A stretch of DNA of 64,000 nucleotides from Ideonella sp. (GTDB lineage Bacteria > Pseudomonadota > Gammaproteobacteria > Burkholderiales > Burkholderiaceae_C), in assembly GCA_015075545.1 (NCBI GenBank), contig JABTUC010000001.1:744001-808000 (forward strand), in the 5' to 3' direction. A program made the translations under genes and the position numbers. Shown one piece after another: positions 18,658 through 26,567 of this stretch; within the stretch, counting starts at the first letter, position 1, and each line of letters starts with the position of its first letter. Below the pieces are notes generated by a model, which was given only the letters and a program-made list of their open reading frames with translations, made no database searches and was not told the DNA's origin.

Positions 18658-19479
18658 TCAGCCGACCCAGCGCACGACGCCGGTCGATGCGGTGACGAAG
18701 ACGACGATGCCGAAGGCGATGCGGTACCAGGCGAACGGCACGAAACTGTGGCTGGCCACATAGCGCAGCAGCCAGCGCACGCAGAAGAACGCCGAGACGA
18801 ACGAAGTCAGCATGCCGACGCTCCACATGCCGAGGTCGCTGCCGGCCAGCAGGGCACGCTCCTTCCACAGCGAATACACCCCGGCCAGCACGAGGGTCGG
18901 AATCGCGAGGAAGAAGGTGAACTCGGTGGCCGCGCGGCGCGACAGGCCGAACAACATGCCGCCGATGATGGTCGCGCCCGAGCGGCTGGTGCCCGGGATC
19001 AGCGCGAACGCCTGTGCGATGCCGACCTTCAGTGCGTCGAGCGTGGTCATGTCGTCGACCTCCGCCACCCGCACGCGGTGGTTGCGGCGCTCGGCCCACA
19101 GGATGACGAGGCCGCCGAGGATGAAGGTGGTCGCCACGGTCGGCGCGTTGAACAGGTGCTCCTTCAGGGCTTTGCCGAAGGCCAGCCCGAGCAGCGCGAG
19201 CGGCGCGAAGGCAACCGCCACGTTGAGCAGCAGCCGTCGCGCCTTCGCGTCGTGACCGGCGTGACGCAGCACGTGGCCGATGCGCGCGCGGTACTCCCAC
19301 ACCACCGCGAGGATCGCCGCCGACTGGATCACGATCTCGAACAGCTTGCCGCGCTCGTCGTTGAAGTCGAGCAGCGCGCCGGCAAGGATCAGGTGACCGG
19401 TCGACGACACCGGCAGAAACTCGGTCAGGCCCTCGACGACCCCCATCACGGCCGCCTTGGCCAGCAGCAACCAGTCCAA
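18658..19479 (-). CDS. uppP: Undecaprenyl-diphosphatase
   Basis: Integral membrane phosphatase (BacA/UppP) that recycles undecaprenyl diphosphate to the monophosphate carrier used for peptidoglycan and O-antigen; loss commonly raises bacitracin sensitivity. It is 273 residues with about eight hydrophobic segments. Both inverted-repeat active-site motifs are present: [16 protein letters not shown] near the N-terminus (Glu16, Glu20, Ser26, His29) and the second copy with [11 protein letters not shown] carrying the essential Arg. It is a single gene, convergent with trmB and divergent from the TetR regulator gene. Confidence 0.95.
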   Translation of the reverse strand: MDWLLLAKAAVMGVVEGLTEFLPVSSTGHLILAGALLDFNDERGKLFEIVIQSAAILAVVWEYRARIGHVLRHAGHDAKARRLLLNVAVAFAPLALLGLAFGKALKEHLFNAPTVATTFILGGLVILWAERRNHRVRVAEVDDMTTLDALKVGIAQAFALIPGTSRSGATIIGGMLFGLSRRAATEFTFFLAIPTLVLAGVYSLWKERALLAGSDLGMWSVGMLTSFVSAFFCVRWLLRYVASHSFVPFAWYRIAFGIVVFVTASTGVVRWVG

Positions 19480-19628
19480 GATCGACCCTCCGCTTCGCGC
19501 AGCGGCGGATCATACGGGGCGGTGTGCAGTGCGCGAGGCCGCGCGCGCCGCCATCGCCTGGCGCAGCGGGTTCCACCCAAGTTGTTCATGGCTCGAGGCG
19601 GTTGACCCACTGCAGGAGCTCGCTTACA

Positions 19629-19650
19629 TTACTGACCGATTGGTCATTAA
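19629..19650 (+). promoter_or_regulatory. Palindromic operator in front of the TetR-family gene
   Basis: Half-sites TTACTGACC and GGTCATTAA, separated by GATT, match at 8 of 9 positions as an inverted repeat, with a perfect TGACC/GGTCA core. The site ends 2 bases before the ATG of the regulator. This position and symmetry are typical of TetR autoregulatory operators. No second copy was noticed before pcm or tolC. Confidence 0.65.
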
Positions 19651-19652
19651 CG

Positions 19653-20336
19653 ATGAGCCAGACCCTCGCCCCGCCCCGGCGCCGCCAGAAGGAGGCCCGC
19701 CCGCAGCAACTGCTCGACGCCGCGCTCGAGCTGTTCGTCGAGAAAGGCTTCGCCGCCACCCGCGCCGAGGAGGTGGCGCAGCGCGCGGGCGTCTCCAAGG
19801 GCACCCTCTACCTCTACTACGCGAGCAAGGAGGATCTGCTCAAGGCGGTGATCCGCGAGCAGTTGTCGACCCGCATCGCCGCCGGCGCCGTGCACGTCGA
19901 GCGACACCGCGGCTCGGTCGCTGCGTTGCTGCGCGACGTGCTGAGCCGCTGGTGGCTGGAGGTGTTCGACAGCCCGACTTCCGGCGTCTTCAAGCTGATC
20001 GTCAGCGAGGTGCGAAACTTCCCCGACCTCGCCGAGTTCTACCAGCGTGAAGTGGTGCAGCCCGGCGAGCAACTGATCTCGCGCGTCGTGCAGCGCGGCA
20101 TCGACAACGGCGAGTTCGACGCCGTCGACGTTTCGCTGGTGGTGCACTCGCTGGTGCTGCCGATGGTGATGCTGTGCACGTACAAGCACTCGCTGGGAGC
20201 CTGCCCCGGCCACGACGAGCACTTCGACCCCCGGTCATTCATCGGCGGACACATCGACCTGGTGATCCGCGGGCTGCTGCGGCATGGCGGGCGCCCTCCT
20301 GCAGCGCCGCGCGGCGGCCGTGGGTGCCGCCCCTAG
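19653..20336 (+). CDS. TetR/AcrR-family transcriptional regulator
   Basis: A 227-residue TetR repressor. The N-terminal helix-turn-helix is classic (QQLLDAALELFVEKGFAATRAEEVAQRAGVSKGTLYLYYASKEDLLKAVI). The remaining all-helical part would bind an inducer and form the dimer (WLEVFDSPTSGVFKLIVSEVRNFPDLAEFY). ATG 19653 is chosen because it follows directly on the operator palindrome at 19629-19650, and the upstream in-frame residues would be encoded across that operator. It leads a same-strand run tetR-pcm-like-tolC, so control of the outer membrane channel is a fair guess. The inducer cannot be predicted. Confidence 0.9.
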   Translation: MSQTLAPPRRRQKEARPQQLLDAALELFVEKGFAATRAEEVAQRAGVSKGTLYLYYASKEDLLKAVIREQLSTRIAAGAVHVERHRGSVAALLRDVLSRWWLEVFDSPTSGVFKLIVSEVRNFPDLAEFYQREVVQPGEQLISRVVQRGIDNGEFDAVDVSLVVHSLVLPMVMLCTYKHSLGACPGHDEHFDPRSFIGGHIDLVIRGLLRHGGRPPAAPRGGRGCRP

Positions 20337-20370
20337 AATTCGCCGTTTGCGTACAGCCCGGCCGAACGAC

Positions 20371-21024
20371 ATGAATCTCGAACTCGCGCGCTTCAACATG
20401 ATCGAGCAGCAGATCCGGCCGTGGAACGTGCTCGACCCGGCCGTCCTGAGCCTGCTGGCGGTGGTGCGACGCGAGGATTTCGTGCCCAGCGCCTACCGCG
20501 CGCTGGCCTTCGTCGACACCGAGGTGCCGCTGCCCGAGGGCCAGTGCATGCTGGCGCCCAAGGTCGAGGCACGGCTGCTGCAGGAGGCCGGCGTGCAGCG
20601 GCACGAGCGCGTGCTCGAGGTCGGTGCCGGCTCGGGCTTCATGGCGGCGCTGCTGGCGCACCGTGCGCGCTCGGTGCTGTCGGTCGAAGTGCATCCGGCG
20701 CTGGCGACGCTGGCCGCCGGCAATCTGCAGCGTGCCGGCATCGCCAACTGCAAGGTGCGCGTCTACGACGGTGCGCGCGGCCTGCCCGCCGAAGCGCCGT
20801 TCGACGTCATCATGCTGTCGGGGTCGGTCAGCGCGGTGCCGCAGACCTTGCTCGACCAACTCGCACCCGAGGGCCGGCTGATCGCCATCGTCGGCGACGA
20901 GCCGGTGATGCGAGCGGTGCGCGTGCAGCGCCTGGCGGCCGCGAGCTTCGAGACGCGCGAGCTGTTCGACACGGTGGCGCAGCGTCTGCGCGGCTTCGAC
21001 GAGCCGAGCCGCTTCCGCTTCTGA
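20371..21024 (+). CDS. Divergent protein-L-isoaspartate O-methyltransferase-like protein
   Basis: A 217-residue class I SAM methyltransferase related to Pcm. Motif I is VLEVGAGSGFMAALLA, followed by VLSVEVHPALATLA and an LDQLAPEGRLIAIVG post-motif. The region where true Pcm carries GQTIS, which holds the isoaspartyl substrate, reads EGQCMLAPKVEARLL, so the Ser/Thr residues are lost. Paralogues of this kind often lie beside tolC in Burkholderiales and are annotated as Pcm. Because the substrate motif is altered, isoaspartate repair is doubtful and the true target is unknown. It starts 34 bases after the TetR gene, apparently in the same transcript, with tolC about 160 bases further on. Confidence 0.85.
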   Translation: MNLELARFNMIEQQIRPWNVLDPAVLSLLAVVRREDFVPSAYRALAFVDTEVPLPEGQCMLAPKVEARLLQEAGVQRHERVLEVGAGSGFMAALLAHRARSVLSVEVHPALATLAAGNLQRAGIANCKVRVYDGARGLPAEAPFDVIMLSGSVSAVPQTLLDQLAPEGRLIAIVGDEPVMRAVRVQRLAAASFETRELFDTVAQRLRGFDEPSRFRF

Positions 21025-21181
21025 GCCCCGATGCCCACGGAGTCCACCGCCGTGACTCGTCCTGTCGCCTCCGATCGCCGTTTCGTCGCACACGATTTGC
21101 CCCCGCGCAACCGCCCAACTAGAACGTAGAACGCCTGCTGCCGATTCGACGCCCCCGTCAATGCTTGCCAGAGGACATCGC

Positions 21182-22558
21182 ATGACTGCCGCGCTGCTGC
21201 GCCAGACAACCCATCCTGCCCGCCGGGCCCTGGCGCTGGGTGCGCTGGTGCTGCTGCCGCTGAGCGGCCACGCGCAGAGCCTGCGCGAGGTGTACGACGC
21301 AGCGCGCGCGTACGACGCCACCTACCTTGCGGCGCGCGCGCTGGCCGAGTCGTCGCAATACCGCATGGCCCAGGCCGAGGCGCTGAACCGTCCGAATGTC
21401 GGCCTCGTGGCCAACGCCTCGCGCAGCGACGTCGACGTGCCGAGCACGCTGACCGGCCCCAACCGCACGCCGATCCCCGGCACCGACGGCCACTTCTACG
21501 GCCACCGCATCGATGCCGCGGTCAGCGCCACGCAGCCGCTCTACAACCGCGGCAACGATGCCAGCATCGCGCAGGCCAAGCGGGCCTACGAGGCAGCGCA
21601 GGCCGACTTCGAAAGCGCGGGGCAGGATCTCATCGTGCGCGTCGCGCAGGCCTATTTCGACGTGCTGGCGGCCTACGACACGCTGGCCACCCAGCAGGCC
21701 AGCCGCAAGGCGATCGGTGAACAGTTGGCATCGGCCAAGCGCAACTTCGAGGTCGGCACGGCAACCATCACCGACACGCGCGAGGCACAGGCGCGCTTCG
21801 ATCTCGCCGGTGCCGCGGAGATCGCCGCCGAGAACGATCTGCGCACCAAGCGCGTCGCACTCGATCAGTTGGTCGGGCGTGCCGACGTCACCCCGAAGCC
21901 GTTGTTGCTGCCGGTGACGCTGCCCGGTCCCGCGCCCGACGATGCCAACGCCTGGGTCGACACCGCCGAGCGCGGGCATCCGCAGATCCGAAAAGCGCAA
22001 CTCGGCCTCGAGATCGCGCAGCTCGAGATCGAGCGCGCGCGTGCCGCCGGTGGCGTGACGCTCGACCTCGTGGGTTCGGTGGGAGCCAACCGCACCACCG
22101 GCACCGCGACGGCCGCGCCTGGCAACACCGCCAACTCGCTGATCGGCCTGCAGTTGAAGGTGCCGCTGTACACCGGCGGCGCGACGCAGAACCGCATCAA
22201 GGAGACGCTCTCGCTCGAGGACAAGGCGCGCAATGACCTCGAGGCGGTACGCCGCGGCGTGGCGCAGGGCACGCGCACGGCGTTCCTCGGGCTGAAGTCG
22301 GGTCGCGCACAGGTCGGCGCGCTCGAGGCGGCCGAGTCGTCGAGCAAGCTCGCACTCGAGGCCACCCAGCTCGGCTACAAGGTCGGCGTGCGAGTCAGCA
22401 TCGACGTGCTCAACGCCCAGGCCCAGTTGACTCTGACCCAGCGCGACCTCGCGCGTGCGCGCTACGACGTACTGGTCAACGACCTGCGCCTGCGGCAGGC
22501 GGCAGGCAACCTGCAGCCGGGCGACATCGACGCCGTCAACGCACTGCTGGCGCGCTGA
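21182..22558 (+). CDS. tolC: TolC-family outer membrane channel protein
   Basis: Outer membrane exit duct of tripartite efflux and type I secretion systems, 458 residues, trimeric with a beta-barrel and a periplasmic coiled-coil tunnel. ATG 21182 follows GAGGA at 6 bases. Residues 1-31 form a Sec signal peptide ending GHAQ. The mature protein starts SLREVYDAARAYDATYLAA, as in TolC, and contains the two OEP repeats with heptad-like helices (SIAQAKRAYEAAQADFESAGQDL; SSSKLALEATQLGYKVGVRVSIDVLNAQAQL). It follows tetR and a Pcm-like gene. No inner-membrane pump or adaptor gene is present nearby, so it may serve several pumps. Confidence 0.93.
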   Translation: MTAALLRQTTHPARRALALGALVLLPLSGHAQSLREVYDAARAYDATYLAARALAESSQYRMAQAEALNRPNVGLVANASRSDVDVPSTLTGPNRTPIPGTDGHFYGHRIDAAVSATQPLYNRGNDASIAQAKRAYEAAQADFESAGQDLIVRVAQAYFDVLAAYDTLATQQASRKAIGEQLASAKRNFEVGTATITDTREAQARFDLAGAAEIAAENDLRTKRVALDQLVGRADVTPKPLLLPVTLPGPAPDDANAWVDTAERGHPQIRKAQLGLEIAQLEIERARAAGGVTLDLVGSVGANRTTGTATAAPGNTANSLIGLQLKVPLYTGGATQNRIKETLSLEDKARNDLEAVRRGVAQGTRTAFLGLKSGRAQVGALEAAESSSKLALEATQLGYKVGVRVSIDVLNAQAQLTLTQRDLARARYDVLVNDLRLRQAAGNLQPGDIDAVNALLAR

Positions 22559-22639
22559 CACGCTGGCTTTACGCAACTTTTCGTCGCGCATCGCCAGCGT
22601 GCAACGACGCAGCAACGCAGCGCGGCCATACTGCCGCGC

Positions 22640-24031
22640 GTGACGTCGACATCGGCCCACGCCGCGATCGCTGCCCACCGCTTCGGCCTCGGCGAGCCCG
22701 ATCTGGGCATCGTCGGCGGCGACGTGCAGGGCTGGCTGCTGGCGCAGATCGGCGCGGCTGATCCGCAGCGCGGCACAGGCCTGCCCAGCGCGGCCGACGG
22801 CCTGCGCGCATTCGACGCCGCGCAGCGCGCCCGCCGCCAGGCCAGCAGCGAGCCCGGCGCGATGAGAGACGCGCGGGCCGAACGCCGTGGCGCCGACCCC
22901 TTGCGCGAACTGGTGCAGGCAGACATGACCGCGCGCCTGAGCACCGCAGCGGCAACGAAGCGGCCGTTCGCCGAGCGGCTGGCGCTGTTCTGGTGCAACC
23001 ACTTCACGGTATCGCTGGCCAAGGGCGCGACGCGTGGCCTGGTCGGTGCCTTCGAGCGCGAGGCGATCCGCCCGCACATCGCGGGCCACTTCGAGCAGTT
23101 GCTCGGCGCGGCGACGCGCCATGCCGCGATGGTGCGCTACCTCGACAACGCGCTGTCGGCCGGGCCGAATTCGCGCGTCGTCGCGCGGCTGGCGCGCCGG
23201 CAGCAGCGCAACGGCGAGCTGCCGCGCATCACCGGCCTCAACGAGAACCTGGCGCGCGAGACGCTCGAGCTGCACACGCTCGGCGTCGACGGCGGCTATA
23301 CGCAGGCCGACGTCACCGCGCTGGCCGCCGTGCTCACCGGCTGGCGGGCGCCACGCCTGCCGCGTGGCGACGAGGCGAGCTTCTTCGACCCCGCCTGGCA
23401 CGAGCCCGGCCCGAAGGTGGTGCTCGGCAAGCGCTACGGCGAAGGTCCGCAGGCGCTGGCCGACGTGCTGCACGACCTGACGCGCCACCCGGCGACCGCG
23501 CGTTTCGTTGCCACCAAGCTGGCGCGCTACTTCGTCGCCGACGATCCGCCGCCGCCGCTGGTCGAGCGGCTGGCGCACACGTTCGCCGACAGCACGGGCG
23601 ACTTGAGCGCCCTTTACCGCGAACTGGTGCGCGCGCCCGAAGCCTGGCGTGAGGCCCCCACCAAACTCAAGACCCCCGAGGAGCTGGTGGTCTCGACCGC
23701 CCGCGTGCTCGGCGTCGGCGACGCCCTGCTGGCACGCGGCCGCGACGCCGGCATCGGCTTGATGGGGCAGCGCGTGCAGGCGGCACCGTCGCCGGCGGGT
23801 TGGCCCGACCGCGCCGAGGAGTGGCTCGGCCCCGAGGCGGTGTGGAAGCGCCTCGAGTGGGCCGCGCGGGTCGGCGACCGCCTGGGGCGCCAGCTCGACG
23901 CGCGCGAGCTGGCCGCTCGCGCGCTCGGCCCCTGGCTCGGCGACGACAGCCGCCAGCAGATCGCGCGCGCAGCCGACGGCCCGCAGGCGCTCGCGCTGCT
24001 GCTGATGGCGCCCGAGTTCCAGCGCCGCTAG
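22640..24031 (+). CDS. DUF1800 domain-containing protein
   Basis: A 463-residue DUF1800 protein starting at GTG 22640. Recognisable blocks include AAHRFGLGEPD at the N-terminus, FAERLALFWCNHFTVS, GLNENLARETLELHTLGVDGGYTQADV and the C-terminal ALALLLMAPEFQRR. DUF1800 genes are almost always followed by a DUF1501 gene, as here (the next start is 9 bases away), and the two probably form one exported complex of unknown function. No convincing signal peptide is visible in this copy, so it may be carried out with its Tat-targeted partner. I do not assign an activity. Confidence 0.85.
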   Translation: MTSTSAHAAIAAHRFGLGEPDLGIVGGDVQGWLLAQIGAADPQRGTGLPSAADGLRAFDAAQRARRQASSEPGAMRDARAERRGADPLRELVQADMTARLSTAAATKRPFAERLALFWCNHFTVSLAKGATRGLVGAFEREAIRPHIAGHFEQLLGAATRHAAMVRYLDNALSAGPNSRVVARLARRQQRNGELPRITGLNENLARETLELHTLGVDGGYTQADVTALAAVLTGWRAPRLPRGDEASFFDPAWHEPGPKVVLGKRYGEGPQALADVLHDLTRHPATARFVATKLARYFVADDPPPPLVERLAHTFADSTGDLSALYRELVRAPEAWREAPTKLKTPEELVVSTARVLGVGDALLARGRDAGIGLMGQRVQAAPSPAGWPDRAEEWLGPEAVWKRLEWAARVGDRLGRQLDARELAARALGPWLGDDSRQQIARAADGPQALALLLMAPEFQRR

Positions 24032-24040
24032 GAGCCGATC

Positions 24041-25258
24041 GTGAAGGCCCGCCGCGAGTTCATCCGCACCTTGCTCAGCAGCGCCGCGCTGGCGCCGTGG
24101 AGCCAGCTCAGCATCGCCGGTCGTGCCGGCGGCGACGATGCGCGGCTGGTGCTGCTGATCCTGCGCGGCGGCATGGACGGCCTGAGTGCGGTGCCCTTGC
24201 CGGCCGATGCGCAGTTCGCCGCCGCGCGCGGCCCGCTCGCACAGGTGCCCGCCGCGCCGCTGCCGCTGCACGGGCCCTTCGCGCTGCACCCGTCACTGGC
24301 GAAGCTGCACGCGATGTATCGTCGGCAAGAGCTGCTGGTCGTGCACGCCACCGGCCTGCCCTACCACGAGCGCTCGCACTTCGACGCGCAGCAACTGCTC
24401 GAATCGGGCGGCACGCGTCCGCACGAGCTGGCCACGGGCTGGCTCGGCCGCGCACTGGCCGCCAGCGGCCGCAAGGGCATGGCGCTGCAGACGGCGGTGC
24501 CGCTGGTGCTGCGCGGCCCCACCGAGGCCGATACCTGGGCGCCCTCGGTGCTGCCCGACCCTTCGCTCGAGCTGGTCGCCCGCGTGCAGCGTCTCTACCG
24601 CAACGACCCGGCGCTCGCGCGAGCGCTCGAGCGCGCGTGCGCGCTGCGCGCCGACCCCGCGATGGAGATGGTCGAGGCGCACCCGATGAACGCCGGTGGC
24701 GCCAACGCCGGGTTGCGATCCGGCGGCGGCGCCCGCGGCCAGGCACTGGCGCTGGCCCGCCGTGCCGGCGAGTTCCTGTCGTTGCCCGAGGGCCCGCAGG
24801 CGGCAGTGCTCGAACTCGGTGGCTGGGACAGTCACGCCAACCAGGCGGCACCGCAGGGCGCGCTGTCGCGCAACCTCGAGCTGCTCGACCAGATGCTCGA
24901 CGCGCTGCGCGAGTCGCTGCAAGGTGCGCAGCCGGCGTGGCCGCGCACCGTGGTGCTGGTGCTCACCGAGTTCGGCCGCGAGGTTGCCGTCAATGGCACC
25001 CAGGGCACCGACCACGGCAGCGGCGGCGTGGCGTTCGCGCTCGGCGGCGCGGTGCGCGGCGGCCGCGTGCTCGCCGACTGGCCAGGCCTCGCGCCGGCCG
25101 ACCGCTTCGAGGGGCGCGACCTGCGCGTCACCACCGACCTGCGCGCGCTCGTCAAGGCGGTGCTGGCCGACCATCTGCGCGTGTCGCGGCGCGCGCTCGA
25201 CGCCTCGGTGATGCCAGGCGCCTCGCGCGTCGCGGCGATCGAACTGCTGCGCGCCTGA
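24041..25258 (+). CDS. DUF1501 domain-containing protein, Tat-exported
   Basis: A 405-residue DUF1501 protein starting at GTG 24041, 9 bases after the DUF1800 stop. The N-terminus KARREFIRTLLSSAALAPW fits a twin-arginine signal peptide. The family belongs to the alkaline phosphatase/sulfatase fold. Visible blocks are LVLLILRGGMDGLSAVPL, GLPYHERSHFDAQQLLESG, LGGWDSHANQ, LTEFGREVAVNGTQGTDHGSGG and RDLRVTTDLRALV, which hold the Asp, Glu and His residues expected at a metal site. No enzymatic activity has been firmly shown for the family. It is convergent with waaA. Confidence 0.87.
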   Translation: MKARREFIRTLLSSAALAPWSQLSIAGRAGGDDARLVLLILRGGMDGLSAVPLPADAQFAAARGPLAQVPAAPLPLHGPFALHPSLAKLHAMYRRQELLVVHATGLPYHERSHFDAQQLLESGGTRPHELATGWLGRALAASGRKGMALQTAVPLVLRGPTEADTWAPSVLPDPSLELVARVQRLYRNDPALARALERACALRADPAMEMVEAHPMNAGGANAGLRSGGGARGQALALARRAGEFLSLPEGPQAAVLELGGWDSHANQAAPQGALSRNLELLDQMLDALRESLQGAQPAWPRTVVLVLTEFGREVAVNGTQGTDHGSGGVAFALGGAVRGGRVLADWPGLAPADRFEGRDLRVTTDLRALVKAVLADHLRVSRRALDASVMPGASRVAAIELLRA

Positions 25259-25273
25259 ACGAGCGCGCGGGCG

Positions 25274-26548
25274 CTATGGCGGCGGCGCTGTGCCGCCGAT
25301 CAAGCGCACGATGCGCTCGGCCATGCGCCGTGCCGCGCCCTTGTGCAACTCGGCAAAGGCCAGCGTGCGCTGCGTCCATTGGGCGCGCTGAGGGTCGCGG
25401 GCCAGCGCGATCGCGCGTGTCACGCCTTCGCCGATGTCGGTCACGCGCAGCGCCGCGCGCGCGTCCAGCGCGCCTTCGGCAGCCTGCACGAAGTTGAAGG
25501 TGTGTGGGCCCATGACCACCGGGCAGCCACAGGCCGCGGCCTCGATCAGGTTCTGCCCGCCCAGCGGCGCGAAGCTGCCACCGAGCAGCGCCACGTCGGC
25601 GGCGGCGTAGTACAGCGGCATCTCGCCCATCGAATCGCCGAGCCAGACGTCGCGGCTCGCATCGTCGGTTGCCGGGGCGTCGCCCCAAGCGCTGCGGCGC
25701 GCCAGCGAGAGCCCGGCGTCGCGCACCCGTTGCGCCACCTCGTCGAAGCGCTGCGGATGGCGCGGCACCAGCAGCAGCAGCGGTCGCGGCGCGGGCTGCG
25801 CCCGCCAGGCGTCGAGCAGCGGCGCTTCCTCGCCCTCGCGGCTGCTCGCCATCAGCACCACCTCGCGCTGCAGCGCACTGCGCCAGGCATGGCCGCGCGC
25901 CACCAGAGACGCGTCGGGGGTCATGTCGAACTTCAGGTTGCCGCATACCTCCACGTGATGCGCGCCCGCAGCGCGCATGCGCCGCGCGTCGTCTTGCGAT
26001 TGCGCCAGCACCAGGGTCAGCTCCGCCGCCGCGGGCTCCATCAGCGCGGCCAGGCGCCGGCCCTTGCGCGCACTGCGCTCGCTCAGGCGAGCGTTGGCCA
26101 GCACCATCGGCACGCCGCGACCCACGGCCTCGTGGATCAGGTTGGGCCAGACCTCGGTTTCCATCAGGATGCCGATCGCCGGCTGGTGGCGCCGCAGGAA
26201 GCGACGCACTGCACCCGGTGTGTCGTACGGCAACCAGCACTGATGATCGCCTTCGCGCCGCCAGGCGCGACCGGCTTCGCGACCGGTGGCCGTGCCATGC
26301 GTGAGCAGAAAGTGCACGCTCGGCCGCAGCGTGCGCAGCGCCTCGATCAGCGCACCGGCAGCGCGTGTCTCGCCCAGCGAGACTGCATGCAGCCACACGG
26401 CGCCGGGCCTGCTGCCTTCGCCGAGGCCGAGGCGCTCGCGCCAGGCCTGGCGGTAGCCGGGTTCACGCCGCCCGCGCCACCACAGACGCACGAAGACCAG
26501 CGGCAGCACCAGTCGCAACAGCAGCGACCACGACGCGCGCGCGATCAT
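25274..26548 (-). CDS. waaA: 3-deoxy-D-manno-octulosonic acid (Kdo) transferase
   Basis: Transfers Kdo from CMP-Kdo to lipid IV-A at the cytoplasmic face of the inner membrane, building the inner LPS core. It is 424 residues, the family norm. An N-terminal hydrophobic anchor (WSLLLRLVLPLVFVRLWW) is followed by the acceptor-side GT30 domain with VWLHAVSLGETRAAGALI and the catalytic Glu in the ETEVWPNLI block. The C-terminal CMP-binding half has LGGSFAPLGGQNLIEAAACGCPVVMGPHTFNF. It lies 19 bases after the phosphomannomutase gene on the same strand, a combination that suits envelope polysaccharide synthesis. Confidence 0.95.
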   Translation of the reverse strand: MIARASWSLLLRLVLPLVFVRLWWRGRREPGYRQAWRERLGLGEGSRPGAVWLHAVSLGETRAAGALIEALRTLRPSVHFLLTHGTATGREAGRAWRREGDHQCWLPYDTPGAVRRFLRRHQPAIGILMETEVWPNLIHEAVGRGVPMVLANARLSERSARKGRRLAALMEPAAAELTLVLAQSQDDARRMRAAGAHHVEVCGNLKFDMTPDASLVARGHAWRSALQREVVLMASSREGEEAPLLDAWRAQPAPRPLLLLVPRHPQRFDEVAQRVRDAGLSLARRSAWGDAPATDDASRDVWLGDSMGEMPLYYAAADVALLGGSFAPLGGQNLIEAAACGCPVVMGPHTFNFVQAAEGALDARAALRVTDIGEGVTRAIALARDPQRAQWTQRTLAFAELHKGAARRMAERIVRLIGGTAPPP

Positions 26549-26567
26549 CGCGCCCGGGGCTTCATCG

